The notes below the pieces were generated by a model, which did not search any database, was not told the origin of the DNA, and worked only from the letters and a program-made list of their open reading frames with translations. Made by a program: the position numbers and the translations under genes. 64,000 bases of DNA from Amanita rubescens (lineage: Eukaryota > Basidiomycota > Agaricomycetes > Agaricales > Amanitaceae). The stretch is from the NCBI GenBank assembly GCA_015039365.1, contig WION01000001.1:620001-684000 (forward strand), given 5' to 3'. Below are positions 1-11,614 of the stretch, in pieces (the first letter of the stretch is position 1; each line of letters starts with the position of its first letter).

Positions 1-44
1 TCTGCAGACACGTTAGATTCTGACGGAAAGTCTGCCTGTAGTAG

Positions 45-310
45 TACGAAATCACCGGCAATGACGCGAACTCGGACGCCGCCGCAACACTAAGTTCGTT
101 GGCCGTACCAATATGTCACAGGGTAAGAATATGTGGCGTAGCTGATGATGCAGATCATGCATCATGGGGTTGTGCAAGGCAGAAGGTGGATTACAATGAG
201 GCATTGCGGGGCGGGTGATGAGTCAACGAGCCAATTGACAACAGATGTAATTTGCTTGTCAGGCCTGTTACAATGCCACAAATGGAATCATGTGGCACTT
301 CTTTAGAGGT
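45..310 (+). repeat. Diverged repeat, copy A
   Basis: Shares short blocks in the same order with 1600-1870: cggacgccgc near the start, gatgatgcag, a run ending ttgtgcaaggca, then ttgtcag and tggaat. The copies are old and gapped. No coding potential or terminal repeats were seen, so the origin is unknown. Confidence 0.45.
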
Positions 311-389
311 ATCGTAACAAGCAGGTTATCGCGTCTGGACAGGGGAAAATGTCAGCACTACGTCCTAATCGATTGAACGGAACTAATCG

Positions 390-930
390 CACGCTTGCCG
401 CAAGGCTCCCCGGCATCGAGACCGCGGATCTGATTGACATATCGGCAGAAAGAGGAAGAAGGTATTGATGTAGAACGAGACATGCTTATTAGTAACTGTC
501 AACCACCTAGAACTTGTTACAGGTGATGGGGGGGGAATCATCCTGAACACGACGGCGTCATTTAAGGCGATCCACATTCAATTCGTGCAGACACTCCATG
601 TCTTGAGCTTCGATGTAGCGATAGCATTTCAGGGTCATCCTCCGCTACCCATCGACCGCTTTCGCCATCTGCTGGGTTCATTTGATTTCTTTTTCCATTT
701 TATCATTCTGCTTTTCTTTAATGTCGATAAGGAATTAGTACCGCTGAGCTCTTGGACACGGTCATCATAACCGGGTAGTAAACGTAAACTGCCAATCGTG
801 CCAAAAGCCAAGTAGCACACAGTACGTGGTGTTCGCGAAATTCAGTCTTTGCCTCGCCTATGTATCGTTTGGCCGCTTGGCGCCATTCCCAGTTGTTCCG
901 CTAAGTAGATTGCACATCGGGGCCGAAACA
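390..930 (-). pseudogene. Collapsed duplicate of the NOP8-like gene and its 3' flank
   Basis: This stretch aligns by eye with the intact NOP8-like gene at 3403-4911 and the sequence just 3' of it. Bases 832-925 match exon 2 and the end of intron 1: the reverse strand still reads NLLSGTT, but a frameshift and an in-frame stop follow. Bases 620-720 match the last exon, the Lys-rich C-terminal helix. Bases 410-600 match the 3' flank at 3110-3300, sharing runs such as aaagaggaag and ggtattgat. The acidic middle of the gene is missing, so about 1.1 kb has shrunk to about 110 bp. The intron end is retained, so this is a DNA-level copy and not a retrocopy. It cannot encode a protein. Confidence 0.7.
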
Positions 931-1599
931 ACTTGGGCTGTTGCCAGTAAAAAAACCTCGTATCGTATTTTAACGACATCCATGCAGGACCCGGGAGCGA
1001 GAAAGCTGGACGTCCTCGTTGGATTCTGCACGTTTGCAGGCTGCTTATATCAGATTGAGAATCGAACCTTTGTTTTGAAACGCACCTTCTCTTTTCTATT
1101 TCGCTGATTGATTCATTTAACAAAAGACAGTGTCTGGATACATATCTTTCGCACTTATCTCTGGAACGCGTGGATATCCGAGAGGTCATTTCAACTAGTC
1201 AAGAAATGAGGGTTCCGAAGTCTATATTCATTGAAACGCCAGTATATAATAGCGGTCGTCGCTAATAGCTCAGCTGGCGGTGATGGCGAGAATTCGGCAT
1301 CTGGAACTTTTGCTTAGAGGACCTGGACCCTGAGAAAGGGTGGCGGCGGCCGATTGTCAATTATCAATTGATCCAGCGTCATCCACACCCAGAGTGGTAA
1401 TGCCATATATGTATGGATCAAAATGGCAATCCGAATCGAGTCTTCGAATAAGGAGGTCACTGCTCTTCATAGTGCTTGAAGTGGTTGAAATTAGTGAGAG
1501 GCAAATGATACTCGAATATGCACACACGAAGGATTTTGATGACGACCTCAGCCATTTTTGCATCCGAGTCGGCGTCGAATTAGCATGATTTTGAATGAA
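931..1599. other. No gene recognised
   Basis: Only short open frames without recognisable motifs. It may include further decayed flank of the adjoining duplicate, but nothing could be aligned. Confidence 0.5.
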
Positions 1600-1870
1600 T
1601 GATGGCCGTAAACGCGGACGCCGCTGCCGGCGTCGAAGAGCGTTACATACGTTCGTCAGTTATGCCAGCTGTGGATGGCCACCGTATAGGATAGCCAGGT
1701 ATCGACGATGATGCAGGCGTAGTGATCATGGGGGCTTGTGCAAGGCATAAAATGGTATTCATTTCAAATGTACGAAGGTCACTGCGCGTGATCAATCCAT
1801 CATGGACGCTATTTCACACTCCTTGTCAGACCCGTGTAAGCTGACGGGAATGGAATTGTAGCCCATATGG
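1600..1870 (+). repeat. Diverged repeat, copy B
   Basis: The partner of the repeat at 45-310, in direct orientation, lying directly 3' of the ICMT-like pseudogene. Shared blocks are separated by small gaps. No function is apparent. Confidence 0.45.
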
Positions 1871-1913
1871 CTTACGCCGCTATTTCTGTCCTATGCTTAT
1901 AGTATTCCTGGAA

Positions 1914-2406
1914 TTATTCTGTAACGGACTCTGGCAGGCCAAGCCCCATTTGTCTCCAAATTGTTTTAGGTGAGATGGCGATGAGAAATGCGAAAATCCC
2001 TGCACCAATCTTGCCTGAGTGGTACCGCAACAAGCCAGATTCTCGGACCCACGATCCTTGCGATGCGTGAAGCAGGAAGATTGAGGTGGTAGCCATAAAG
2101 CCACCGGTGTAACTTGGGTGCCTTACGATGCTGTATGGACCGGTCGTCACAAGACGATGGTCTTTCGCTACACTCATCTCAAACGTAAAGTATCTTCCTA
2201 GTTCACGACAGCACCACGCTCGCAAGGCGCCGCCGGCAATTGGCTAGGGCTATTCCTGCTGCCCCCACCGTTATGAACCGAATCCGGCTTGCGTCTCCTC
2301 CAAAGAGCAAGCTCTCGAGAATGATATTCGAGACGGGAAGCGAGGGATACGCCTTCGCTACAATGATGGGAAATTCCGCTAGTGCAGAGCACCAGAAACG
2401 GGTCTA
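1914..2406 (-). pseudogene. Isoprenylcysteine carboxyl methyltransferase (ICMT)-like relic
   Basis: The reverse strand encodes the signature ICMT/PEMT core, LRAWCCRELGRYFTFEMS followed by VTTGPYSIVRHPSYTGG, which holds the SAM-binding and catalytic region of these ER methyltransferases. Upstream, in another frame and after a plausible 3' splice site at about 2407, comes an N-terminal hydrophobic part reading EFPIIVAKAYPSLPV and ending FITVGAAGIALA. The two frames meet at about 2242-2250 with a single-base offset and no room for an intron. The usual C-terminal block after the last membrane segment, with its conserved Arg/Glu motif, is absent, and no start exon is evident upstream. ICMT methylates C-terminal prenylcysteine of CaaX proteins. 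This copy looks truncated at both ends and frameshifted. It could still be a misread gene if an unusual intron is used. Confidence 0.65.
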
Positions 2407-2459
2407 AGAAGAAGAAAAAATATGAATCTACCATGACCATGTTGAAATTTATCCTCACC

Positions 2460-3100
2460 TCACCTTGACGTAGTCAAGCGTGCGTATATTTAATAAGGAA
2501 GGAGATGAAAGAATTACTTTGTCGGATGCTCTTGTTGGATTTTGTATGCTCGTCAATACGAGAAAAGAATAAGTAGTGAACCAATGGGCCTACCAGTGCC
2601 GTCAGGGCTTGAACAAAGACAGTGATCCGAGTACTTCCTTTAGTATAGAACTTTTGGGAACGGAGGAAGTCCCTTCATATCAAATCAGCAACTCTAGGCA
2701 ACGGCGGGCGACGGTGAAGTGATATGTCAATCTGAATGAGTGATGTCTAGGATAGCTAAATTCGCCATCAAGGACTTGACCAGATTTCGCCCCTGTGGTT
2801 ATTTGATGGGCATTGGAACCAACTTGGTGGGTATATCATTGGTCTAGCTCCGTCAGTCGTAATGCAAAATGACAAGATCGAGGTCACGGTCGGTTCCTTA
2901 AACAATTGGGCTCAAAATAGTTCTTCTCCGTGGTAACGTATTGGAATGTTGCATGTCTGCGGTGGGAGATAGTGGCAGGGATGCTCGCAAATCCACGCGC
3001 ACAAAAATTCTGAATTCTGACGGAAATCATGCCACTACCACGTCAGGTAGGAGCAAATAGCATTCAGCATTTACCCTGTGCATATTACTTCCGGATAGCT
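2460..3100. other. No gene recognised
   Basis: No open frame with coding character on either strand. The segment around 3015-3035 resembles bases 15-35 (ttctgacggaaa shared), consistent with the left end of the NOP8-flank duplication. Confidence 0.5.
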
Positions 3101-3402
3101 TTCTCCTGGAATCGTAGCTTCGGTCTGCGCTCTGACCAACATAAAGAGGAAGGAGGTATTGATTAGGATATGAGACACTTTCATAGGTACCCTTGATAGT
3201 CTATAATTTGCCTGGATGATGGAGCATCCATTTTGACCTTTGACGCCCCAATGTGGCGATTCACAATACCGCGTCGATAACATCCACTCCACAAGTCGTG
3301 CCGTCGCTCCACTTAGGCTAGTTGGCGGCCATGTGGCGCGCTATCTGAAGCTTCGACGGAGTGATACCATTACGGGGACACCCTCCGCAGCCGATTTCCA
3401 AC

Positions 3403-4911
3403 TCATTCATCATCTGCTTTGGCACCGCCATATTTTCTGCGACTCATTTTGCTGGCTTCCTTTGATCTCTTTTTCCATTCCCTCGTCAATTCTCCTTTTG
3501 ACTCTTCCCACCTCTTCCTTATTTCATCTTCCGTTTCCGTTCGATAAAAGGCCACGCTAGGATCGCGCCAGTTCCATCCTCTCTCTTTCGCCACGTCGAA
3601 CAGGTCTCTGAGCCGTCCCTTATTCAGAGTTCCTAAGGTCGATGAAGACTGGAGAGGGAAGAACAATGGCTGTTTAGGGTCTAACTGAATGGCGGGTAAC
3701 GTTCTGGTTCTGGTCTTTCCTGAAGGTACAGAGGTTGGCACATGTACCGGTATTTCGGATGCTTGCAAGGGCTGGTACTCTTCGTTCGCAATTGGGAACG
3801 GGACATCGTTGTCCGATTCGAGGTCAAGGTCTAGATGTCCAAGGAGGGAAAAGCCAGCTAGAAGAATTTAGATCAGATATGAATAGCTTGTATCGGAGAC
3901 CGCACGAACCTTCTTCGTCGCGCGGAGCAAAGAGATCCTTAAGTTTGTTGGTACTCGACACAACAGTTTTTTCCGATTGCTTATTATCGGAAGTAGCGGG
4001 TTCTTCGTCAATTGACGGCATGTCTTCGTCCTCGCTGTCGCTTTCCTCGGTTTCTTCTTCGGAACTGCCAGTTTCGTCGTCGACCATGTCCTCGGATCCT
4101 TTATCTTCCACATCCACCTCTGTCGCCATCGCATTATCATCATAACCAACATCAGGAATGGCGACATCCACGAAAACGCCTTTCAAATGGACACTCCCAT
4201 ACTTGAGCATATCAATCTTCTGCCTCTTCGCACGTAGTTCCTCATCCGCCTTCCTTTTCTTCTTCTTCACCGTTACCTTTCCAGTACTCGCATCTACTCT
4301 CTCCAGAGGCCTCACTGGCTTCATTTTCATGGGCCTGACAATCCGGCCAAGAGGCGTGACTATCCAACCTGGACGGGTATTCACATTTTCCTTTGTCACG
4401 AGCGACATATCCTGCGCGTGTACGGCGCCATATTTCTGTGCCCTCTGTCTTTCGCGCGACAGCCGAGTTTCTTCCTCTTCTTCAGTTTTACGCTTTGCGG
4501 TCGTATTTTCTGCAGCCATCCTAGAACGTAGACGTACGTCTGTTAATCGCGACCAAGAGGAATCAACAGAATGTGTTACTTACCGTTCACGAAAATCGGG
4601 TTTTGCCTCGCCTATACGTAGTTTGGCACCTTTCCAAGTTGTTCCACTGAGTAGATTACAGCCTAAACCGGGTCAGCTGTGCGGAGAGAAAAGATAAGAG
4701 TTGGCTTACATCTTGCAAATTTGCTCGGCGTCGTTTCGAGTGTGACATATCCAAACTTTCTCGGCCTTCCGACACCGTCTAAAAGACCGAATCCATCTAC
4801 TGCTTTGACAGTCCCAAATGATGATAGCCGCTGAGAGATATCAGCAGCGGTAAGAGATGGAGTGAGTCCTGATATGTGTATTCTCTTTGTTATGAGTTCG
4901 TCAGATGCCAT
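3403..4911 (-). CDS. NOP8: Nop8/NOL8-like RNA-binding ribosome-biogenesis protein
   Basis: Four exons give a protein of about 390 residues. Exon 1 starts MASDELITKRIHISGL and carries the first half of an N-terminal RRM. RNP2 is RIHISGL, and the RNP1-like strand is RKFGYVTLE. Exon 2 contributes NLLSGTTWKGAKLRIGEAKP, a motif shared by fungal Nop8 and human NOL8 families. A basic, then strongly acidic, low-complexity middle follows. The protein ends with a Lys/Arg-rich C-terminal helix containing DEIRKRWEESK. In yeast, Nop8 acts in the nucleolus in 60S ribosomal subunit assembly. Intron phases join cleanly: 1 at the exon 1/2 boundary, 2 at the next, 1 at the last. The start is the first ATG before the RRM. 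A decayed partial copy lies 2.7 kb downstream at 390-930. Assignment to Nop8 rests on domain order and motifs; another nucleolar RRM protein is the main alternative. Confidence 0.7.
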
Positions 4912-5119
4912 TTAGCGTTGGCTTATCTAAGGCGATATTTATCGTTGGCTAGGACTTCCAGTTCCACTCTGACGACTAGTACATTATATGCCATTAGCAA
5001 CTTTGCTCCGCAAGCAAAAAGTCCAAATTATTCGGCTATGAAATACAATGATACAGTGAATGAATGGATGTATGTGTACAAAATGCCTTGGGAAAAAAAA
5101 CATGAGAATAGAAAAAATG

Positions 5120-8100
5120 CTATGAAGGTATAGTCCCTGGAGTCCGTGCCTCCATGGGCGGCCGAGGGTCCCAAGGTGCAGGTATCCGCGCGACGTCGGC
5201 CAGGTTCTGGTCAGCCCGTACGTCGTTCATCCGGTCATTATGGTTCATGTTCATACGTGCTTGACACCGCACTAGTCGTAACTTTGTCCGTTTGATCCCT
5301 TTATAAAAACGTGAGGATAAGAGTCATCAGATATCCAAAGTACCAAACTACGTACATGTCGCTATCGTTTCGCGATCTTCGTCCATAAAGGGATTTCCAG
5401 TTTGCAAGAGGTCGTCTTGCAGCGCATAGAGGCACCACAGCGACTCTTCGTAGAGCTTTGCACATTCATCCGGTGATGTTGCCTGATCGAGCAGTTCTTT
5501 ACGAGCTGCTGTTCGACTCTGGAACCACATTGTATTAGAACAGAATTCTCCAGAACAGGCGCTACGCACCAATAGCAATGCTCTATCATACACCAGCTGA
5601 TCCAGCCAACTCTTCGGTCCCTCATATTGCATGGGCAACCAGGTCTTGACAAGTTCGGCGCGTTCATTACACTTGATGAAATGCTCCTTGAACCATATCA
5701 GGGCTAGACGAAATCGCGTCATCAACACCATGTTCAATCACAAGACAAGTTGTCTTCACTCACCAACATGAAATCCCTCGCTAACCACAAAATTCCCATC
5801 AGGATGGCGCATCTTCAAATGCTCCTGGTAATGCCGCAGTTTATCGATTCCCTTTTGCGAAAACGACATGAGGAGCATATACACCGCAACGCAGGTCACA
5901 GCATTGTACTCGGCTTCCATGTCTGCGTGTTTCCGCCGCCGAGCGTGCTTCTCGGGTTCACCTTCCCGCTTTTCAAACTTGGTCGGATCAGGAAGGGGTT
6001 CTGATTGGGACAAATCAGCTTCGCTGACAATGGAAGAACACGATAACTCACTCTGGGGAACAGCCTTGACGTACTCGTACATCTCGTCCGCCCAATGTGT
6101 TAGAACATCCGTCTTCTGAGCTAGATCTTCCAATTGGGCCAAGAGTTCATCCTCCATGGGGTCCCTCTCACTGTCCCCATCAAGAGCAATGATTTGGGGC
6201 CGGCGAGGCGAAGGTGGTGCACTGACGTTGGCATCCCGCAAGGACGATGATCTTGAGTGTCCTTGTGAACCCGAACCAAATAGGGTCTTTGATGCGATAC
6301 TCAGAGCCCGGTTGAGCGCAGTCGAAGCCGCTCGAGAGGCTATGCTCGAAGGAGACGACGAAAGGGGAGGTGCATTTGCGTTGGGAGGTGGAGGAAATGT
6401 GATATTGCCTACAGCATCTCGTTATACTGTTAATGACGATAGACAAGGGTGAGTACTCACGATCCTGCAAGGGTCGGCGAGGTTGTGCAGTTATTTCTAG
6501 TCCCCTAAGTTTCAGAAGCACGTTTGACTATGGGAAATTAGGCCCTTACCATCAATAGCGCGGTTGAACTCGACCGCGCGGGTATCTCCAACGAGAACAT
6601 ATTCTCTTCTCAACATCCCGTCCTCTTCTGTTTCACCTGGTATAACAGACTCCTCTGTTGACAATGGATCTGCTGGCCGACGACCCTCAGAATATGAAGG
6701 CATCGAGAACCTCCTTGCCATATGCGTCGCAGCGGGTGACGCTGCTGGAATTTCTAGCCTTCAAGGCCATCAGCGGTTGCCAGAATCGAGAACGTAGGGC
6801 TAATACCTATGTGGAGTCGTGACAGCATCCTTGCTTCCTCCATTCACATCACTCACACCCGCCCGTGAGTCGTCCGCCACGTGTGGTCGTCTAAAGTTGA
6901 ACTTGCTCGGTGGTATCATCGCCTTTGGATCCAGCACCTCCGGTGGGATGATCTTATGATGTTCAGGCGTTGGCGGACGACCCATCCAGTCCTGTTCACT
7001 CTCGGGACTGACCCCATCCAGCGCTGACGCCTCGCTCAGCTGGCGTATGGGCGAAGGCTCTGTTGGTCTAGGGAACTTTGACTTGGCCATCGCTGTGCTT
7101 CCAAAGAATTCGTCGAAGCTGGCACGTTCGGCTGGATTCCGTTTAAGAAGCGAACGGATCAGTTTCTTTATATCGTCAGGCACCGGCAGAACGTCGCCTG
7201 CCCCGTTCTTCGCTCCTGCCCCACCAGGATCTTCGTCTGGAAATTTGATCGCCTTGGTGTGTTCGATCTTCTTGAGGAGTTCAATATGGTTCATGGCGCG
7301 AAAGGGTGGTTTTCCCACTGACATTTCGTACAAGACCGCACCGACTGACCATAAGTCAGCTTTAGCATCGTATTTCTCGTATCGCAGGATTTCGGGTGCC
7401 ATATATAGTGGTGATCCGCATAGCGTTTCAGCCATCATGGCATTTGGTAGTGATCTGGCAAAGCCGAAATCGGCTACTTTGAGGATTGGGACACCGAGAG
7501 GGTGGCCCCGGGAGAGTTCGTCGGGAGAAGCGGGGTTTAGAAGCAGATTCTAGCGATTTGTCAGCGTTTCTGGTAAATGTGAGAGCTTTAATAGTTCACC
7601 TGTGGTTTGATATCTCTATGAATAAGATTCTTGTTCCTCAAGAATTTCAGTGCACGCGCTACCAACAATCAGTCAGGTTTAAATCGACCTTCATATCGAA
7701 AATGCTTACCCAATTGCCTTAGGAAACTGCGTACGACAACCTCGCTTAGTCCACCTGTCCTCGGATGCGGATAATACTGCGGTGAAGCCCCATTGGAAGG
7801 GGAATACTCCAACCCTTCCACTCGTCCCCTCTTCTTGATATAATTGGTCAAATCTCCTCCCGCACAATATTCCATTATCAGATATATATTCTTCTCCGCG
7901 CGCTGAATGACGGGAAATCGAAACGCGAATCAGGAAGGGAAACCATCAAAGAAAGACGCGCCTACGTACCACTATATCGATTAATCTAGTTATATGTCGA
8001 TGTGATAATGACTTGAGGATTTGGATTTCGCTCTGGAGGTTGTCAAACAGCTTCGCAGTTAGTATGTCCCTCTTGACCGTCTTGATAGCGACATGTCTGC

Positions 8101-8358
8101 GCGTTTGCTGTGTCACGAACGAAACGATGACGCGGAAAATCATGATATCAGCTAGTGGGCAAGGTCTCTAACTCTTTAGCCTCATACCTCGTGGTAACCT
8201 TTGTAAACCGTAGCAAAGCTGCCTTTGCCAAGATCGCCCACAATGATGTAAGGCTTTACTTCCTCGTCTTCTGGTCTACCCGAGCTCGTCTGTGGTGCCG
8301 TCGCGCTTGCTGCTCGCCGCACAGTTGGTGGGGGAGCTGGTATTGGGTAAGGAGGCAT
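5120..8358 (-). CDS. ATG1: Serine/threonine protein kinase ATG1 (autophagy initiation)
   Basis: A multi-exon gene for a protein of about 930 residues. The N-terminal kinase domain has the P-loop [11 protein letters not shown], the catalytic Lys in HVAIKTV, the catalytic loop IHRDIKPQ split by an intron, DFG in KVADFGFA, and the APE motif in [10 protein letters not shown] long Ser/Pro-rich linker follows. The C-terminal region contains [16 protein letters not shown] and helices resembling the Atg13-binding MIT repeats of Atg1/ULK kinases. The first exon opens [13 protein letters not shown]. The last exon ends TPGTIPS with a TAG at 5120. Atg1 is the catalytic subunit of the kinase complex that starts autophagosome formation at the vacuole-proximal assembly site. 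It lies in tandem with the NOP8-like gene, about 210 bp away. No frame breaks were seen. Confidence 0.92.
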
Positions 8359-8537
8359 GGTGTCGGTGATATTCCGAACTGGGGAGGGTCTGCATTTGCG
8401 CGCGCTCTAACGCCCGAACCAAATAATACACAACATCTCTGAGTCATCATATATGTACCTGCCCGCCAGTAACATGGCTGTCCGCCGAATGCTTATAGAT
8501 CAACAAATATATCCATAAAGGCCTAACTAAATAGTAG

Positions 8538-9867
8538 CTAGTTTTTCAATGACTTGATCAGTGCGAGAGCGGTATCTACCCCAAACTTGTCGTATGGAAA
8601 GCACACGTATCTCGGAATCGCATCCGTGTCAAATTTTCCCTGGAAGACATGTCAACGAGGCATTGCGCAAGTGCGAGGCAACCACTCACCCTGAATTCTC
8701 CTCGTCTTAGCAGACCCGCCGCAGAGGCGAGGCCATTGTACGTTTTGGACAAGACACTCATGCCCCATCCAGAAACGTCATTCACGACTTCCAACCTCTT
8801 CGAGGCGCTAATTCCGAATGTGACGCGCGCAAGATCGTGATAATTTGGATCCAAGTGCCGTTTTTTCACTTCTTCGTTATACAAATCCCGCAGTACCGTG
8901 AAGATCATCTTCTCTGACGTTCCTCTTGGCGCGTTGGGAAACGAAATGGCATTCTTGATCTGCCAGTCATTTCGTATTGGCGTCAGAATCAGAACCCCTA
9001 TGGTCTGAAATACAGGATTAGAGCATGAGCGGAACGGCACGAACTACACTTACTGTCTGTCCTTGCTTTGCCAGCCAATAACGACGGTGCTTTCGGTCTA
9101 GCCAAGGATGCAACGTTGTCTACGACCACGTCAGCCTCCACCAAAGCTCAAACTCGACCAACTCACCGATGCAATCTGCAGACCGTTCTTGTTTTTCTTC
9201 CATTCATCGATACCTTCCTCCACTTCTTTTCTCTCCTGATCCGTCCAGTCAAACTCCCTTACCTCCTCAATATCAACATCTGCCTTTTCCGCTCTACGCA
9301 AGTTCTTCTTGAGATCCTTCGCAGCATGAGCACCCTCCATGCCTTTAAGGCTAGGCCCGGTCATATAAAGAACATGTTCAGGGTCGATAACATCTTCGTA
9401 GATGCAAGTGACGGAGCTCCACTCCAATTCTGTGGCTAGCACCCTTTGCATGTCCTCATCGACGCAGACCCACGAGGGGATTAAGCCACGATTCTCCGCC
9501 CATTCGATAAACTGACGCGCGGTGGGTGCCAACGCCGATGAGTCGGAGACTAAGGGGTTGCCCCATGCAAACACCCGTGTTCCTAGAAAAGTAAAGCAAC
9601 CACGTCAGGGATGACGGCTCGTCATAGACAGTAAGGTGGAGACACGCCTTTGGTCATATACCCTTGCACTGGAACAAAGGACGATTCGGGAATAGGTTCT
9701 TCAGGCCTCCAAATTTGGTATCGCTGGAATTCCAACCAAGCCGTCGAACTCGACGAGCCATAGGTGGCAATGAGGTCAGCAATCTCTGTCTTGATGTCTC
9801 TCCTCCATAACTGGGGGTATGAAGGGGAAAGAGTAGGAGAGGTAGCGGTATCCCGGGGGATATGCAT
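8538..9867 (-). CDS. DUF2156 (MprF C-terminal-like) aminoacyltransferase-fold protein
   Basis: Five exons give about 390 residues. The start is MHIPRDTATSPTL and the end is ALIKSLKN. The DUF2156 (LPG synthase C-terminal, GNAT-like) fold is suggested by two parts. One is the helix DLKKNLRRAEKADVDIEEV, the basic motif found in this family near the tRNA-binding surface. The other is the strand pair WLAKQGQTIGVLILTPI, followed later by NDVSGWGMSVLSK. In bacteria, this domain moves an amino acid from aminoacyl-tRNA to lipid. In fungi, DUF2156 proteins, fused to AspRS or free-standing, make aminoacylated ergosterols. The protein here is free-standing and has no synthetase domain, so the free-standing ergosteryl-amino-acid synthase class is the closest comparison. 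That role is inference. No membrane segments are obvious. All introns join in frame. Confidence 0.75.
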
Positions 9868-9992
9868 TATTCGTTAGCGCCGAGGCGTCAAAATCTTTCT
9901 TATATGTTCAGTTCTCGTGACGTCACTCACTGGGGAATAGAGGAATAGTCATTAAGGATGGCCAACCATACAGTACATGAATAATGAAACAA

Positions 9993-11154
9993 TTACAAAG
10001 CCGTGCCCCGCTCGAAACTTGCCCGAATCTCTGCTGTATATTTGTCGTAATACCTCGCAATCTGCACGAATGTCTCGGGTCAGTGACCGCGTTCACCGAA
10101 GAATCTTTCGTGCCCACCTTTTTGTTAAATACCCTGTTGCGCTCGTTGATATAGGTGATATCGCCTTCGTCCTCGTTGAGGCGCTTCCGAGAGAATTTGC
10201 CTTTTTTGTCGATACTGCAACATAAACGGAATGACCATCGGTGCGGAAGCAAATGTGGATTGAATGGGACCCACTCTCGGTTGATCTTGCTGACAACTCT
10301 GTCAATTGCGTCCTCGGAGGGCTTGTTGTCGCCGTAGATCAGCGAGTTCGCGTCTCGGTATAGATTCTCGGCAGCAAGCCGTTGGTGCTCGGTCACCGTC
10401 ATGGCCTGATTAATAAATCTGAGCGAATGATGCTTATGTCGGGACTCGCTAAGCGCACCTGCATGGATGATGCCTGAGTGGGGTCGAAGTTCTTCAGTGC
10501 TCCAGGCGCAAGGCCTAGTGCGGCCTCTTTCTGTTTGTTGTACGCTTCTAGGTCCGGCTTGATCAGGTCCAAGTCTTTCTTATATCGCCGCCGCGCAGCA
10601 TGAACGTCGTCTGCGTACTGATCAGAATCCAGCTGTAATCCCAACGAATACTGGCAAAAAAAAACTGACCATGAAATTCGTAATCTCCCCTCCGTTTCTT
10701 CCTTGCTTGCTTCTTCTCCCACTCGTCGTTCTCCTCTATTGTCCATTCCCAATTTTTGGCACGTTCAATGTCATCACCCCGTTCTTCGGCTTCCACCTTC
10801 TGCCTTAACATCTCTGCCAGCTTTCTTTGCCGCTCTAGCCGTGCGGCTTCGCGGGCGGTCAGCCTTGCCTTTGTCGTTTCCTCTATGAGCGACTGTCTGT
10901 TCTCCCGCGTGGAAGCAGCCTGTAAACATATGTCAGCACGCAAAGATGCGACACTTGGTCCTTGTAGGTAGACGAAGGTAATAGATAATGATACTCACAA
11001 ACTTCTGCCTCAACTGTGCTAACTTTGCCTTCCTTTCCTGCATCGTCAATGGCTTTCCGCCATTCTCCTGATCTTGACTACTGTTGCTCCCACTTTCTTC
11101 TACCGTCTCGCCTTCTTGCAGTAGCGTAGTCTCGTCAACTTCCGAAGTTGACAT
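9993..11154 (-). CDS. SYF2: Pre-mRNA-splicing factor SYF2
   Basis: A short acidic N-terminus starts MSTSEVDETTLLQEG. A long basic coiled-coil helix follows, with ARLERQRKLAEMLRQK and then RAKNWEWTIEENDEWEKK. The conserved SYF2 block is YNKQKEAALGLAPGAL, followed by GDITYINERNRVFNKK and the C-terminal ARYYDKYTAEIRASFERGTAL. These are the hallmark motifs of SYF2/p29, a component of the NTC (Prp19-associated) complex needed for spliceosome activation and the second step. It acts in the nucleus. It has about five exons with introns near 50 bp. It is divergently transcribed from UPF3 across 460 bp, placing two RNA-processing genes on a shared upstream region. Confidence 0.92.
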
Positions 11155-11614
11155 ATTAGGGAAAGAGTAGGAGTTGAATATAATACGGTGCAAGCGGCAG
11201 GAGTTCAGTACACTTTTCTCACGGTTGTACCAGTGCACAAAATTCGCATAGCAATGAGCAACTGATATTATACTCGTACTAATACAATAAACCTGTACAT
11301 ACGTCGGCGCCAGTACTGGCCTTTCGTTGAATCCAATCCTGTCTGAACAAAAAACGATGATCAGTCTCCCACTTCAAACAGTAAGAGAGAAAAGAAAAGG
11401 AAGAATCAGTATTGCAGAATGTAGTCATCAAAGAAGTTCTATGACTGTTGAGCTTGAATGTGATTTTTATGTCATCTTTTGACGGGCAGTAGAGCGCCCT
11501 ACGAACAAAAAACACGCTCACTCACCGTGGGCAACTGCAAGTTGAAGTATTGACGAGAGACGATAAAAAAAAATTTGCAAGTCACTCAATTTAAACGCCG
11601 CCGAAAATGCCGAG
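11155..11614. promoter_or_regulatory. Divergent intergenic region SYF2/UPF3
   Basis: 460 bp between the two start codons, with no coding potential. It must hold both promoters. No TATA box or clear factor site could be assigned with confidence. Confidence 0.5.

Noticed and set aside
4158..4697. 179-codon forward frame over the NOP8-like gene
   Set aside because: Complement of the Lys/Glu-rich NOP8 middle region, with no motif.
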